Shown: positions 1 to 19,564, counted from the stretch's first letter. The stretch: 64,000 bases of DNA from Asterochloris sp. CNOR1 (GCA_963969365.1 OZ017752.1:1116001-1180000), one strand, 5' to 3'. Made by a program: numbers and translations. Notes: generated by a model from the sequence alone, not told the origin.

Positions 1-6697
<6,697 letters not shown>

Positions 6698-6953
6698 CCA
6701 CATCATGATGAAGCAGCCTCAGTGTGTACATGCAAGTCTGCAGTGGTTTCTGTTGATTGACGTCACTAGCATCAATTGTGAAGCAACAGCCGTAAAGATA
6801 TGGATGCCGTAGAAAGACACACTGGTTTGCAAGATTGCCACTTTAGGCAGCAGGGCAAAGTTGGCTGTTGCACCAGCAGAAGGGCAGATGATGTGCTCAA
6901 AAAGGGGGAGATGTTATTTCTCATGTGCCTGGAACCGCCTTAAAGGGATGGCA
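6698..6953. other. convergent 3' intergenic stretch
   Basis: This short AT-richer stretch separates the 3' ends of PEX1 (+) and the acyltransferase (-). It should hold both 3' UTRs. I see no coding exon or RNA gene in it. Confidence 0.5.
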
Positions 6954-9834
6954 TCAGACAATCTCAATGCGGCGGCTGGCCCAGCCAGGGTGCACATGGC
7001 GGTAGCGCAGGAATAGTGCCTGCACCTCCTCCACAACCCTGGCATGTATGCAATCGACCTCCTCTTGTGTTGGGTTATCCGTCTGTGTCAGAGGGATGGG
7101 GTCCCCAACCTGGAATGCAGTGAAGCTGTCAAGGGGCATGCCCTGGTAGCTGGCTTGCGTGGGTGCATCAGGGCAAGCCAAGCTGCTCTGCAACAGCCAT
7201 CGAGTGGCAGGAAGGCACTGCGCCGCAGCAGGCAGTGAGCTGCAGCAAGCAGTGAGGCTGGGTAAGCCCCCCCCGGCAGACGCATCGTGTAATGTTCTGC
7301 TGCTCACCAGCGCCATGATGTGCTGCTTGTGGGGGATGGGCAGGCCCCAGCGCCCCCAGAAGATGCCTGCAGCAGGCATGTGCTCCTGCCAGCGACCTTG
7401 ACACCTGGTAAAAGACCTGTCAGCCAACCATATCAGCAGGTTGCTTGCCTGTAGAGACCTTCAGCTTTCTGGAAAGCTTCTGCAGCCCCAAGAAACTGAA
7501 CACCTGCAGCAGGGTGGGAGCTCTGAAATCATGACATTCGCCAGCCAGCAAGGGAGGGGCAGGCTAGGCTGAAGCTACATGGATATGCTTGCGGCAGGGC
7601 AACTCGTGCTGAGTGTGTACCAGGGGCCTAGCCTCACAGCGGTGTGAGAACCCTTTGGCCCCAGGCTACAGCGTGCAGCAGGCTGACGCGCCATGGCCTC
7701 AATCAGTATGTCTTTGTTCCACCATGCTGCCCTTACCTGCGACTGGCCAAGCAGGTAGGTTGGGACAATGGGTGTCCCTGCCTGCAGGGCAACCTTCACA
7801 AAGCCCTTCCTCTTGAGGAGGTAAATTCTCTCACAGTCCCTGCAGTGGCCCACATTGAGCGGAAATGCGCAGCATACTTGCAGAGCATATGTCTAATTGG
7901 GACTGCGCTTCAGTCATGGTGCGAGCTGGCAGCATGCGCAAAGTGCAGCAGCAGAGGGACGCACACTGTCTGCAGGCCACCTGTCAGCGCCGGTGAAAAT
8001 CCCAGCTATGCCCTCCACAGTGATGCCTGCGCTGTGATGTTTCAGGACCTCCAGCATGACCTTCTTGTCGGCTGCAGTCCAGACATAAGTGTGTGGAGAA
8101 GCTCACAGTGACCCCCAGACATTAGTACACTCTCAGCGGTCCCCAGACGCATCACAGGCCTCTCCAGGAAGGCCTCGAGGCAGCAGCCCTCCCACACTTG
8201 GCCCACAGCCTCGTGCACCCCCTGGAGCAGCCACCCAGCCTCCAGGCACAGCATCAAAGTATTTTGCCAACTCCTGTGCTGTGGCCGACACACAGCCTGT
8301 CACTCAGGCAACCCTCATAACACCACCGTGAGCAGCAGCTTCATGGCAATCACCCAAGCCAGCCCCGGCACAGCATTCCACTCCCTCAGGGATCATGGCT
8401 GCCCATCTCTGGCCTGCCGCAGCCCTGGGAGTGCCCCTCCTGGATTCCTTCCGCACACAGCACCAATACTTTTCTAGATCAGCTCCCCTGGGCATCACCC
8501 GCGTGCACGCCCATCCATGCCATCAGATGCCTCAGCAGCGGCATGCGCAGGAAGACTGAGGCAGCAAAGCCATGTATCTCCATGGGCATGCCCGTGGCTG
8601 CAGGGACAAGAGGTGAGAGTCGCTTCGGGTCTACTGGCCGCTGCCGTCTGTAAGCACGACATTATTTTGCTGCAGCGTTAGATGCCAGGTGGCATAGCTA
8701 AAGTGGTCTGCAGGATGCATGATTAGCAGGGAACTATTGTTATGCTGCCGTGTGCAGGCATGGCTTCGCATGTCATCTGCATGCTGCCAGACTATCGCAG
8801 GGGATGGGGTAAGGCCCTGGCATTCGGCTGTACCAGCAATTTGCTCTATCTGGGAGCAACGGTGTTGCTGGTGGTTCGGTTGTGCAAGGCTTGCCTGGAT
8901 CCCTACAAGCTGAAATGCTGAGCCAGGAGCCCATGGGAAAGCTGCCATGGGGGAAATGGGCAAACAGGTAGCGCTGACTGGGCTTCAGGAAGGGCAGTAC
9001 GGGAGTGATGTACCTGAATGTGTGGTATCTGCAGAGCAGCAGGGCTGCCTGTGAACTCCTGCTGGTGGCCGGGTGTGCCTGATGCCACATGACTGCTGCT
9101 GTTCAGATGTAAGCAGACCAAGTTGAGCTCAGAGCCGCAACATAACATCCACACAGGTGCAAACGCACCGCCGCCACAGCTTCCAGACTCCAAGGTCTAC
9201 AAATGGGGGCCAGTACGTCTGCATGGGCATGACTGTCTCCCCAAACAAGCCAGCTAAGGCTAGCCAAGCCCACACGTCCTGGTGAAACACCGCATGGTAC
9301 AGGGCAGTGAACGTCAGCAGGGGGCCGATGTAGATCCAGCTGCAGACCACAATCCTCATGTCAGCCTTAGACAACAAGCAGGATGCCATGGCAGATGCAG
9401 CTTTGAGCTGGGGAAGCAGGATGCCATGCATGCTGATAAGGCGCCAAAATGGCGCCAGCTTTGATTTTGCAGTGCTGGAGCCTACCCAAACATGCTGATC
9501 ATTGTGACAATGGCTGCTGCCTCCTCCAGGGGCTGCAGCGGGATATCCTCGCCAGCCTGGGGCAGAGCTAGACAGGCTGAGTACTAGGTGCAGAGTCTGA
9601 TTTGTTGCTGTGCTTATGCCTGAGGCGGCAGTCAGCAGGCAGCACAAATCGCTTGGTGCACATCCATAGTCCTTCACAAGCTCGTGTACGCACCAGGTGG
9701 GTGCCGTGGCCATGGATGCTGGCTGTCAGCTTTTTTACATCCAATGATGGGGCTCTCTCTGGCTGCATTCCATTGCTGGGCATCTTGTCATCTGAATCCT
9801 GCTGCTGGGCCAAGAGCACCTTTGCGCTGGCCAT
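6954..9834 (-). CDS. DGAT2-family acyltransferase (diacylglycerol O-acyltransferase 2-like)
   Basis: Proteins of this family transfer an acyl group from acyl-CoA to diacylglycerol in the ER, the last step of triacylglycerol synthesis. Approximate exons, in gene order, are 9834-9693, 9546-9482, 9390-9150, 9060-8907, 8601-8496, 8065-7990, 7834-7750, 7430-7311 and 7144-6954. The start at 9834 opens MASAKVLLAQQQDSDD. A hydrophobic segment near 9300, IYIGPLLTFTALYHAVF, is the N-terminal membrane region. Diagnostic blocks follow: RYLFAHFPHGSFPMGSW (the active-site HPHG block, here FPHG), IYLLKRKGFVKVALQAGTPI, GIFWGRWGLPIP, and the C terminus GDPIPLTQTDNPT ending in RRIEIV. The C-terminal block is close to that of plant and algal DGAT2. 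Substrate choice (diacylglycerol, monoacylglycerol or wax alcohol) cannot be read from sequence, and the alga probably has several paralogues. Confidence 0.8.
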
Positions 9835-10160
9835 CAGTCGCTACTTTGAGCCCGAATGAGGAAGGCCTCCACCGTTACTTAGCAGGCTGGGCTCGTGAAA
9901 ATCTTATTGACAATAAGCAATCGTCAAACTGCCAGATGGGCTGACACTTTCCTTCCATTGCCCAACTGGAGCTGACCCTGCGCTGGGAAGCCGGTTGAAG
10001 TCACACCATATCAGCTCACCCCAGAGACCCAGCCACAAGTGTTGCTGCTCGAGCTCCACCCGTTTGTGCCACCTGTGTTTGGCAGGGAAGCCATTCAAGT
10101 TTGTGATCGATCAGGGCCCCCGGCCACAAGCGATAGGAAGCCAGACCAAGTAGTCAGGCA
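9835..10160. promoter_or_regulatory. divergent intergenic region, putative bidirectional promoter
   Basis: The acyltransferase (-) and the serine protease (+) start from the two ends of this stretch of about 330 bases. It must contain both promoters or share one. No clear TATA box or other named element was recognised. The assignment rests only on gene orientation. Confidence 0.35.
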
Positions 10161-13100
10161 ATGCCACACATAAGACAGGGCCTGCTGCTTCTTGGTGGCC
10201 TTAGCTGCCTTTCAGTGGGCAAGTGTGCCTCCCGCCTGCAAGGTGAGCTTGATCTGAGGGCACCAAGACCGTTGCGTTCCCTTTCTCCCGCAAGTCCTGT
10301 GCAGGCTTATTCTTTTGCTGTTGTCATCACACCACCAGCCCGCTGCCGTGCTGCAGAGGGAGCTCATCAGGATGCGCACAGCAGCCCCGGCCTGATGGCA
10401 GCATATCCAGGCTGGGAGTACTGGGGGCAGCATCAGCTGCCTCCCCATGCGCCACCTGCAGGGGATGGCAGCTCGGAGCACCCCCTGGACATGCAGCACC
10501 ACACCCTCATGTTCACCATTGAGGGGCACATATATCGTAAACGGTAGGCTGCCCCTCTGCCCACAGTCCACTCAGCGCACCTCTCTCACATGAGTCACAC
10601 ACCTAGTCATGGCTCTGCCTGACTGCTCGTTCACGAGCTAGCACACTGCTTGCTGCATTGCGGCTTAGCTGGCGGCAGGTGCAGCACTGTTGCAGGATGG
10701 CCTGGTCGCAGCCGCGGCTTTGGCCTTGTGTTCCTGAGCCCAGCTGCCCCGCCCACCTGCAGGTTGGACCTGGGAGGCCTCACAAAGGAGATCATGGCAA
10801 ACCCCAATCCAGCAGACTTCCCGCCCTTTCCTGCACAGCAGGCAGGCTCACAGGGCAGGCAGCCAGGGCTTCAACCTTCAGCCAGCCAGGGACTCACCTC
10901 TCAAGCAGAGAGCAGCCCCGGTAGCCAGCTGGAGGAAGCATTTGGGGAACACCGGAGTGCAGCAGAGGGTGCAGTGGCAGCTCTGGACAGGGCAGGTGCC
11001 CACTTGGCTGTCCATTGTGTGCAAGTCCAACTTATTGAGCAACGATGTATATGATGTAGGCATCTGCCAGGCTGGTGCACCTGCAGCAGCAAAAAGAGAA
11101 GTGCAGGTCCTGCAGCATGCACCAGGATCGAGCAGTCTTGCCTTGCTGCAGGTGCAGGGCTGGGTCCTGCAGAGCGCCAGCAGCTGCGCAGCCTGCTGCA
11201 GTCCAGCAATGGATCCAGCGATTTCAACCCTACGCTGGCCTGCGCGGGGTGTCCCAGTTCAGACACCCGCGCCCGCGTCAACGACTCAACTGTGTTCCCT
11301 TGGACAGCCGTGGGCATGCTCACACGCACTGACCAGAGTGCCCTCAGCAGGTGGGCGGTACCATCAGGCCTTGCACCTTCCCAAAGCTGCTGCAGCAGGC
11401 CAGATATAAGTCATCATGAAGCTGCTGTGACTCCAGTACAGCCTACCTGGCAATGTGCAGCAGGCTGCCTCCAGCAGGGCATAAGGCAGGGCACCTGGTC
11501 ATCTGGTCCTGCTGGCGTGGCTGTGACTGCCCAGGTGCTGCATAAGGCCTAGCTCAGGACAGCACTGCCCTCATGGCCTCTGCTCCCCTGCCTGCAGCTC
11601 CATCGTCCAGTGCAGCGGCACCCTCATTGGCAAGCAGCACGTGCTGACGGCAGGGCACTGCGTGGTGGACACAGATACAGGCAGCGTCATTGCCAACATG
11701 CAGGTCAGCAGCACCAGCAACGCCTGCATGGCACATCAGTGGCTACACGTGTGTTGAGGTCCAGGCCAGGCTCAGGCCTCAGACTCAGGCGTACCGGCAA
11801 GGCCTGCACGGCATCCCCTTCAGCCAGTTATCTATATAGGCATACCCTTCTCCTGACTCTGAAGACCCAGACAGGCCAGCATGGACAGGGCAGAAGCCTG
11901 GCTCGATGCTGATGAGTCTTTGTGTGCTCACACATCTGCAGAGCTGGAGCTTGGCTGGAGTCCAGCTGAGGCATCTGCCCTGAAGTTGTGTTCTCGTGTC
12001 TATGCAGTTTTGGCTGGCCTACAATGGCGATGATGAGCCATTCCAACCAATGACAGTCTCCAAGACCTACGTGCTGGACCAGTTTGCCAACCAGAACAGC
12101 GTGTCCACCAGCTCCTTGAACTATGACTTTGCGGTTGTGCTGCTCAGCAGCCCCATGGGAGCGGGGTCTGCCCAGCTGGCCATTGCTGCTGGCTCAGGGG
12201 AGCGCACCTTCAACATGCAGACAGCTGGATACCCAGGTGAGGCTGGGCAAGCTTGTTGACGGGGCCTGTCCCAGGCACAGTCGACATGCTTTTGAGGGTA
12301 TCCTCACCAGTTGTGTTGTCAGTTGCAGCATGCACTGCGCCATGAAGCTGCACACCAGACTCTAGCTGGCTCCATCCCTCTGAAGCAGCGTTATGTGAGC
12401 ATCAGCTTGAGCAGTGAGCTGGCTCCAGTTGTCTGTGGGTGCATCTCCTTCGAACCAGTTCACAGGCCAAGTTGAGCAGGCTTTCCCCCATGCTGCAGGA
12501 GACAAGCCCCAGGGGACTCTGTGGACAGTCAACTGCCCTAACGTCAATTTCAACTTTGCTGGATACGGCATCTCGGTGAGCCTGCCTGCACGTAAGACAC
12601 TGCTCCCACTGGAGCCAACAACCGGCTTTAGCTGCAACTGTGTGTTCTTGCTGCGCGATGTGGCAGGCAGCACAGGCACTCCTCTTCACGGGCACTGATG
12701 CTTTTCTCATGCCTGCCCTGCAGGAATGTGGCGATGCCTGTAGCAACATGGTGCAGCACGACTGCCTGACCAGCCAGGGGCAGTCGGGCTCGGGCATCTG
12801 GGACATCACCAACACCACAGTCTATGCCCTGGTCACCGGCGCCTTCACCATTGGCTCCACAAATTACAACGTGGGCACCGAGATGAACCCCTTTGTGTAC
12901 AACACGGTCGTCTCCTGGTTCAACGAGTCTGGCACTGAGACTAATCCATATGCCCCTGTGCCCCCCAGTGCGCCTGTGGACCACCACTCCCCCAGCAGTG
13001 ACGTGGGCAGCTGGATCAGCAGTCACCTGTACGTTCCCATCCTGCCGGCTGTGATTGGAGGCATTGTGGGCCTGGTCCTGCTCTATGCAATCATCCAGTG

Positions 13101-13359
13101 CCTGCGGCGCTGCTGCTGCGGGCGGCGCCCCGCCAAGCAGCCTGTGGCACCGGGCTATCCTGCTGGCACGTACGCCTCGCAGTACGGCAGCTACGGGCCC
13201 CAGCAGCAACATCCCCCCCAGCAGGCCTCTGGCTACCCACCCCAGCCACAGGCCCAGCCGTTCTATGGGTCATCTGCGCCCCAGCAGCCCAACAGTGCAT
13301 TTGCACAGTCCTTCTACTCCTCAGGGGACCCGCGCTTCTGGCAGCAACAGCGCAGGTAG
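10161..13359 (+). CDS. trypsin/V8-like serine protease with signal peptide and C-terminal transmembrane helix
   Basis: This looks like a single-pass membrane serine protease with its catalytic domain in the lumen or outside the cell. Approximate exons are 10161-10240, 10304-10544, 10761-10913, 11171-11349, 11598-11703, 12008-12236, 12500-12574 and 12724-13359. The first exon, MPHIRQGLLLLGGLSCLSVG, looks like a signal peptide. The catalytic triad is visible: His in LTAGHCVV, Asp in NYDFAVVLLS and Ser in GQSGSGIWD. The residues around His and Ser resemble the S1B (V8/glutamyl endopeptidase-like) branch more than classical trypsin. A helix, ILPAVIGGIVGLVLLYAI, is followed by a Cys/Arg stop-transfer run (LRRCCCGRR) and a Pro/Gln/Tyr-rich tail of about 75 residues. 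Introns between the N-terminal exons were joined by phase, so the link of the first three exons to the protease domain is inferred. Confidence 0.72.
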
Positions 13360-13776
13360 CCAGGATGTTGCCATCCTAGCCAATTTTTTGCTCCCGCCAA
13401 TCTATGCACTGTGCCCGCTTGAACTTCTCTGGTACTGATTTCGTTGTGTTTCATACCCATCCTTTTGCAACTGCTCTGCGAAAAGCAAGGACTTGCAATT
13501 GCCAGCTGACACATGCAGACACGATTGCTGTGCTGTTTGATTGACTCCCCAGCTACTGGACTCTGAGTGCAAGACTTGGAGAGGCGTGCCCAGGGAGAGG
13601 CCCCTCACAAGCTGCAGAAGCTTTGATGTTGAACACAAGTGATATGATTTTCGATTTTGGAAACATTTTCGAAGGTGGTTTTTATGCACGCCTTGTGGAT
13701 GGCAGCTGGGAAGTTTTGAGATGCTTGGGAACATTGCCTGAGAGTATGTAAGACTGTAGTTCGATGGCAGGCGGAT
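13360..13776. other. convergent 3' intergenic stretch
   Basis: This lies between the stop of the serine protease (+) and the stop of the minus-strand exon at 13777. It is AT-richer than its surroundings and shows no exon-like reading frame. It probably contains both 3' UTRs. Confidence 0.4.
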
Positions 13777-13902
13777 TCATAGGTACTTCTCCCTCAGCCA
13801 GTCCCTGGAGTAAGAGGCGCGTTGCCTCCCCAACCTTTGGCACATGGACTCATCCAGGTAGTAGTCCCTGATGTGCTCACGCATCAGGCAGATGCAGACC
13901 TC
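13777..13902 (-). CDS. C-terminal exon of an unrecognised gene
   Basis: On the minus strand, a strong acceptor (GTGCAG) at about 13903 opens a frame of about 41 codons ending in a stop at 13777-13779. It contains MREHIRDYYLDESMCQRLG and ends in SRDWLREKYL. The charged, aromatic-rich composition is unlike the Ala/Cys/Trp-rich shadow frames around it, and it reads like the conserved helical end of a real protein. The orientation also fits a gene converging on the protease and diverging from the FG gene. Upstream exons were not found. They would have to lie in 13903-14200 or inside the next gene. I do not recognise the family. Confidence 0.4.
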   Translation of the reverse strand, partial: EVCICLMREHIRDYYLDESMCQRLGRQRASYSRDWLREKYL

Positions 13903-14198
13903 CTGCACCTGGCATGCAGGCTACCTGGCACCTGCACCAGATGCAACTCCCTTTGGAAAAGATGCAGCCCTGCTGGGGCGTCCAATAATAAGCTATACAG
14001 TGAGGCCCTGCTGCAGACAATGCGAGTCAGGCATGCTGTAGCTTCATATGTTGCCTTCCAGCATCTGCGGAATGCATGAGAGATCCTGCTGCTGCACGCA
14101 CAACAGCATTTGCCCTTCTGGTTTTGCTCTGCCAGAGTCCTTCTCAGCACAGCTCCCAAGTTGGCTTATTCTGGCAGACTGTGCTGTCTGCTGCAGGG

Positions 14199-17100
14199 AC
14201 ATGCCAGCCTGCGTGACAATATGCGTCTGCAGCGCCTGGTGCAGCAGCTGGGCCTCCTCGTGACCTCAGGCAGCAGCTTGCCAGCAGCAGGGCATGCTGC
14301 CTTTGATGGTGCAGACCTGGACATGGATGCAGATGCAGAGGTCATTTCTGGGCTGCACTCCCAGGTGCTGCAGATGGGGGACGCCATCTTCCTGGAACTG
14401 GCGCAGCAGGTGACTGCGCTGCTCTGTTGTGCTGCTTGGCTCTGCCAGGCTTCAGGTATGACCTGTGCTGCATGGCGTGCCTGCCCCTTGCCAGTATCCC
14501 TCAGGGGTGCAGAATGGAGCTGACTGCCTGACGCCGCAGCAGGCACAAACTAGGACTCGCGCAGCCTTTCCACTAACCCCCGCCGACAAGCCTGTCATCG
14601 ACTGGCATGCCACTTGCTGCGCTGCAGAGCCTGAGGGTGGACCGTGCCCTGGCACTGCAGCAGCTGTGGGCCAGCCTGCGATTGTACATGGCCAAACTGG
14701 CGAACCTTGATGAGGCAGACGCTATCAACAGCATTGCTGTGGCAGCAGCACCAGTACCAGTGGAGCAGCAGGTGCCAGCAGCTCTCAGCAAACCTGCCTG
14801 CGAATTGCTCAACAATTGCTTGTGGGGTGTGCTTGACGCTTGTTGATGCATCCACAGAGACGCTGCAGAGCTGCACACATCACATCTGAGCACTTTGCAC
14901 AGATCACCTTGCCTGGCACAACAGAAATGGATGTTGCAGTCCCCCTGTATTTGGCGTTCTTGTTGAGCATCCATTTTGTGTCCACTGCAGCTACATGTCT
15001 GGCGCAAGCATGAGCCATGTTCCTGACAGACGCCCACATTGGACCCTTGTGCAAGTTTACAGACAACTGCAGGCCCACCCATCACCCGTGCCTTTCTGCA
15101 GGAACTCGAACCAGCTCCCTCTGCCGTGGATGCTTTCATCACTGCCCACAGCTCTGCGCAATATGCCCAGATCGCCTGCCTGGAGCGCGAGAATGCTGTG
15201 CTGCGGGGCCAGCTGGCGCGCTTCGGCGGGGTGCTGGGTCTGGGGGCGCCGTCAGCTGCTGCAGTGCTGGCGCAGCGTGCTGAGGCTTTCGCGGCGACAG
15301 GAGGTGCGTAGCGTGTCTCTATACTTGATGGGATGGGTAGCCTAGGGAGCCAGCCTGCCGCAGCGGGTGCCAATTTGGTGCAGTGCGCCGATGGGTATGC
15401 AGCGGCGGGAGGGCAGCTGCTTGGCTGGGCATCCACCTGCAGCACCTGATGCCCAAGAGGCTGTAGCAGTGCTGCCTGGCACTGGCTGGCTTGTGACCAG
15501 GCATATGTGCTGGAGATGGGCAGCTGGCGGGTCTGTTCATGCTCTGCAGGTCTCAACAGCCTTATCGACCCCAAGATGGCCCAAACACAAGCGGTGTGGC
15601 AGCTTGGTCTGTTGCAGTGAATGCTGCGCTCCTGAATGGTTGAAGCTGTTGGGCCAACACGACCCTACCCATGCAGAGCCCACGCTTGAGGCGCAGGAGT
15701 CCTTTGCTTCAGCAGGGGAGAGGGGAGCAGAGTCAGATTCCGAGGGCTCCTTTCAGACAGCCCTGGAGATCAGGCGCCGTGACAGCAGCGCTGCATCCAT
15801 TGGCAGCACCGGCAGCGGGGAAGTCACCTCCTGCCTGAAAGGTGGGTGGTGCACTCTGGCTACTGGGTGCCACTGCTGTACTCTGCTGTCAGGTGTGCCA
15901 AATCCACAAATTACGATGCGCTTATAGGTCTGATTGGCTGCAGGCAGCAGACTTCAGCACTGCACGATGCTAGAGGGCAAAGTGCCCATGCAGGATGCCC
16001 TAGAGGGTTTACCACCACCTGCATGCTGCAGCCGGCACCGTGCACTTTAGACCTCTGGTGCTTCTCCCTGACAAATCGATCTTGAAAGCGCAAGGCTACT
16101 GCTGCAGTGATGCAGACAAGGGCCCATGGCACCACCAGAACACAGGTGGCAGCGGTGGCGGAGGCCGTCACTCCGGCGGCTGGGCAGCTGTCCAGGAATC
16201 CGTCAGGGTTTTCTGCGTTCCTGCGCAAGATTCGAGGGGCCGGCGCTGTTGCAGACAGCGCAGCTGACGCGGCGCTGGCTGTGCCCAGGTGTGCACCTCA
16301 TTCCTCATGCAGCCCTCCTCTTCCAGGATTGGCACATCTAGGTTTTGCAGATGCTGTTGTGTCAGCGCTGGACGGCATGTGGCGCAGCACATACTGCCTC
16401 CACCTGGAATCTGCCTGTGAGAAATGCTTGTGTTCTTTGCTGCTGCTGCTGCTGGGCCCCTGGCAGCGTCAGGGAGTGCTGCCTGTCCTGCAGGGCTGCC
16501 TCAGATGCAGCGCACATTGCAGAGGCTGATGTGAAGGCTGTCCTGGCAGCGGAGTCAGCCGCAGATGAAGCAGCAGTTGCCCAGGCTGTGCAGGAGGGGA
16601 AGGCTGTCAGTCTGGCAGATGCGGCGGCTGCTGCTGTATCTGTGGCTGAGCCTCCTAGCGCCCCTCTGGCGCGTAGCACCGTTCTCAGGGAGGTTGCGGC
16701 TGCCCAGCAGGGTGATGCTGAGCAGGCTCAGGTAAGACCTCTGTCTGGAGCTTGCTGCAAGCACATCTAGGTGGCATCATCAGCTGCTGACGACAACAGC
16801 CAGCGGCACAAGACATGTGCTGCTCTGCCACCGCAAAGCTAGAGCACCTTGACCAGTGCAGAGCAGCAAAACCACCACTTCAAATTGACTGCAATTTGGC
16901 CCTGCATATGTCGCCAGACCCAGTGCCCACCCTTCATGCAGGCCGCTGCTGAAGCCACGGCAACTGCCCAGCCTGCAGCAGCAGCAATTGTGCGGCAGCC
17001 CAGCCTGGTGGCCCGGCAGGCAGCGCTGTTCACCGCCCCTGCAGCTGAGGCGAGCCTGCAATCGCCAAGCCCCCGCCGGACCCTGTTTGGGCAGCACAGT

Positions 17101-19564
17101 CTGGGCTCAGCAGCTGACCGCGCAGCTGCAGCACAGCCCCTGTTGCGCGGCCTGTCGCGATCCAACATCCTTGCAGAGGCAAAGTGGGCCCCCGCTGCCA
17201 CGGTGGGCAGGTCCTGCATCTAGACCACAATGAGTGACTTGTGATCCGGTCCTGGCAAACTCCTGCACAGGGGCCATCACCTCCCCTGACTGCAGCGTCC
17301 TGTGCAGGTGCCAGCGGACGCCAACCTGAGCCAGGCCGCCGCAGCCATCACGGGCAAGGGCAGCCCAGTCCCATTGCCCGTTGGCTCTCCGGTTGCGCCC
17401 AGCACGCCTGCAGCTCAGGGGCTGCATGCGCCTGCCTCTGCAGCCCGATCGCTGCTTCCACAGGTGGGTAGACCCCAGATGATCTGTTTTGCGATAGCCT
17501 GCGTCCAGCATGCATGCTGGGCTGGGACAGTCTGCGCCTGCCTCTGCAGCCTGCATCCCCCCCACACAGACATGAGGTTGGCAGCAGCGATCTGGCCTCT
17601 GCTGCCACTGCTTGTCAGCCTGCTGCCCCTGCTGCATTTGTCTCCTCCAGATTGCAGTGCACACCACTTGCAGTGTGCATGAACATGCATGTCTGCCTGT
17701 CAGCTGTGAAGTGGCAGCGCAACCCTGCAGTACACAGAGATATGGCACATGCGGCTGCTATGTAACTGCAGGCCATGCCATTTTCGCAGGGTTCGGAGAC
17801 CACAGCACCACCAGCACCCGCCTTCCAATTTGGCTCTGGTGGCAGCGCAGCTGGCAGTGTCAATTTTGGGGGTGGCTTGACTGGCCCTGCTCCAGCCGCC
17901 ACATGGGGGCCAGCGCCCACAGCTGGAGGCACCAGCGCCTTCGTCTTTGGGCAGACGCCGGCTCAGCTTGCAGCGCCCTTTCAGTTTGGGAGTGCCAGGG
18001 CAGCGGGGAATGCAGCTGCAGCGGCTGCAGGCGAGACAGCTCAGGCTGCTGCTGCTGGTGCTGACAGCGCTGTGCAGCTACAGCCCATCCCTGCCGCCCG
18101 GGCTGCTGCGGCGATGGCACAAGCTGCTACAGGCCTGGACGGCTTTGGGGCCACCCAGGTGCCTGCCAGCAGTGCGGCAGCCAGTGCCATGGCGCAGCAG
18201 GAGGCAGCCAGTGCGGCTGCTGGCAGCACTGCAGCACCTCCCTCAGCTGGGGCCCTGCAGCAGCCGTTCAGGCTGCCCAGCACTCTGTCAGAGGCATCCC
18301 AGGAGGAAGAGGATCACAGCGATGAGGATAATGGGGAGCCTGCAGCTGATGATGCTGAGTCTGGCACAGAAGACTCAGATGAGGGACTAATGTCAAGGTG
18401 GGGAGGTAGCCTGTTCACTCACGTGCTCATTGCTTGCCATCTGTCTGGCACATAGGCAGGTGAGGCGCTGCCACCGGGTGCAGACTGATTGCAGGTGGCT
18501 TGATACTGCTTGACTCCGGAGACGTCACAGCCTGCTGTGCCTCAGCTGCTCTGGAGATGCCTGTCCTGGTGGCTTGGGCACAGAGGAAAGCATGCATTTC
18601 TGGCTTGGGCTGCTGGGCATGCAACACCACGTCAACCAGTTTCTTGGCGTTGCTCAGGGTGCCGCATTGCTGGGCTGTGCAGGGCGGCCTTCCACAGCAG
18701 GGCAGCTGAGATGATGGCGCTGCGCCGAGGGCTGAACAGGTCCATCTCAGCCCAGACACACTACACCTCAGCTGTGGGTGGAGATGAGGACGAGGAGGAG
18801 GGTGAGATTTGTGATGGATGCTGCCATGGGCGTTTGTGACTTCTTGTGCCACTGCTTGTGAGCAGGGCCATTGCAGTCACTCCTCCAGGGCTCGTCAACG
18901 AGTCAGTTCTGGGCACAGCACTGGCAATTAGCAGCTTCTGCTGTCATCAAAGCATACATGCCTTCTGAACGATGTGCAAATATCCAGTGCAGAAGTGAGG
19001 ACTAGCTGCAGGTATCTGCCTGTTTGCTGCTTACGCTGCCTCTATCATCATGGCCAAGCATTGCCATCTGCCCTCCAAACAGACATCTTGTTGAATGCTG
19101 TAAGGGCAGGCAACCGATGGCACCTGACTGCCGCCTGCAGTCTAGCCAGCTGCTTGCCACATTTTCTGCATTGAAGCAGCACTGAATCCAGGCCTTTCAC
19201 TGCTTTGCAAACAAGGCAAGCTCACCAGTCCAAGCTCGCCTTTGTTTGCAGCACCAATGCTTGTGGCGATGGCGCTGACTGGGGGCACCTGACCTTAGTC
19301 AAAGATGGCGAGGAGAATTTACCAAGGGATGTCTCACCCAGGGATTCAGGTGTAGTAATGGCATGAGAAGCACGAGCAAAATTTTGCCATCTTGACCAAT
19401 GCACTGAAACTGCAGATGAGGATGGCGAGGAGAGTGTGCAGGGTGGTGCCTCCTACCAGGACACTGAGGAGGGGGGCGGCAGCAATGATGTCAGTGGTGA
19501 GGAGGATGAGGATGGGGAAGAAGAAGAAGGGTCAGGGGGCGGGGACCCAGAGGATGTTGAGTAG
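14199..19564 (+). CDS. Ala-rich FG-motif protein with coiled coil and acidic tail, nucleoporin-like
   Basis: The family is not firmly recognised. Approximate exons are 14199-14410 (first usable Met at 14220), 14627-14770, 15100-15301, 15679-15840, 16107-16289, 16496-16732, 16942-17199, 17308-17462, 17772-18399, 18704-18801 and about 19416-19564. The N-terminal third is helical with coiled-coil character (NMRLQRLVQQLGLL, RALALQQLWASLRLYM, CLERENAVLRGQLARF). The middle is low-complexity Ala/Gln/Pro/Ser. The exon at 17772 carries phenylalanine-glycine motifs in FQFGSG, VNFGGG, FVFGQ and FQFGSA. The end is strongly acidic (SGEEDEDGEEEEGSG) and stops at 19562-19564. FG motifs in a low-complexity context suggest a nuclear-pore or nuclear-basket protein such as plant Nup1/Nup136, but there is no folded domain to confirm this. 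The 5' exon may be missing. Confidence 0.5.
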
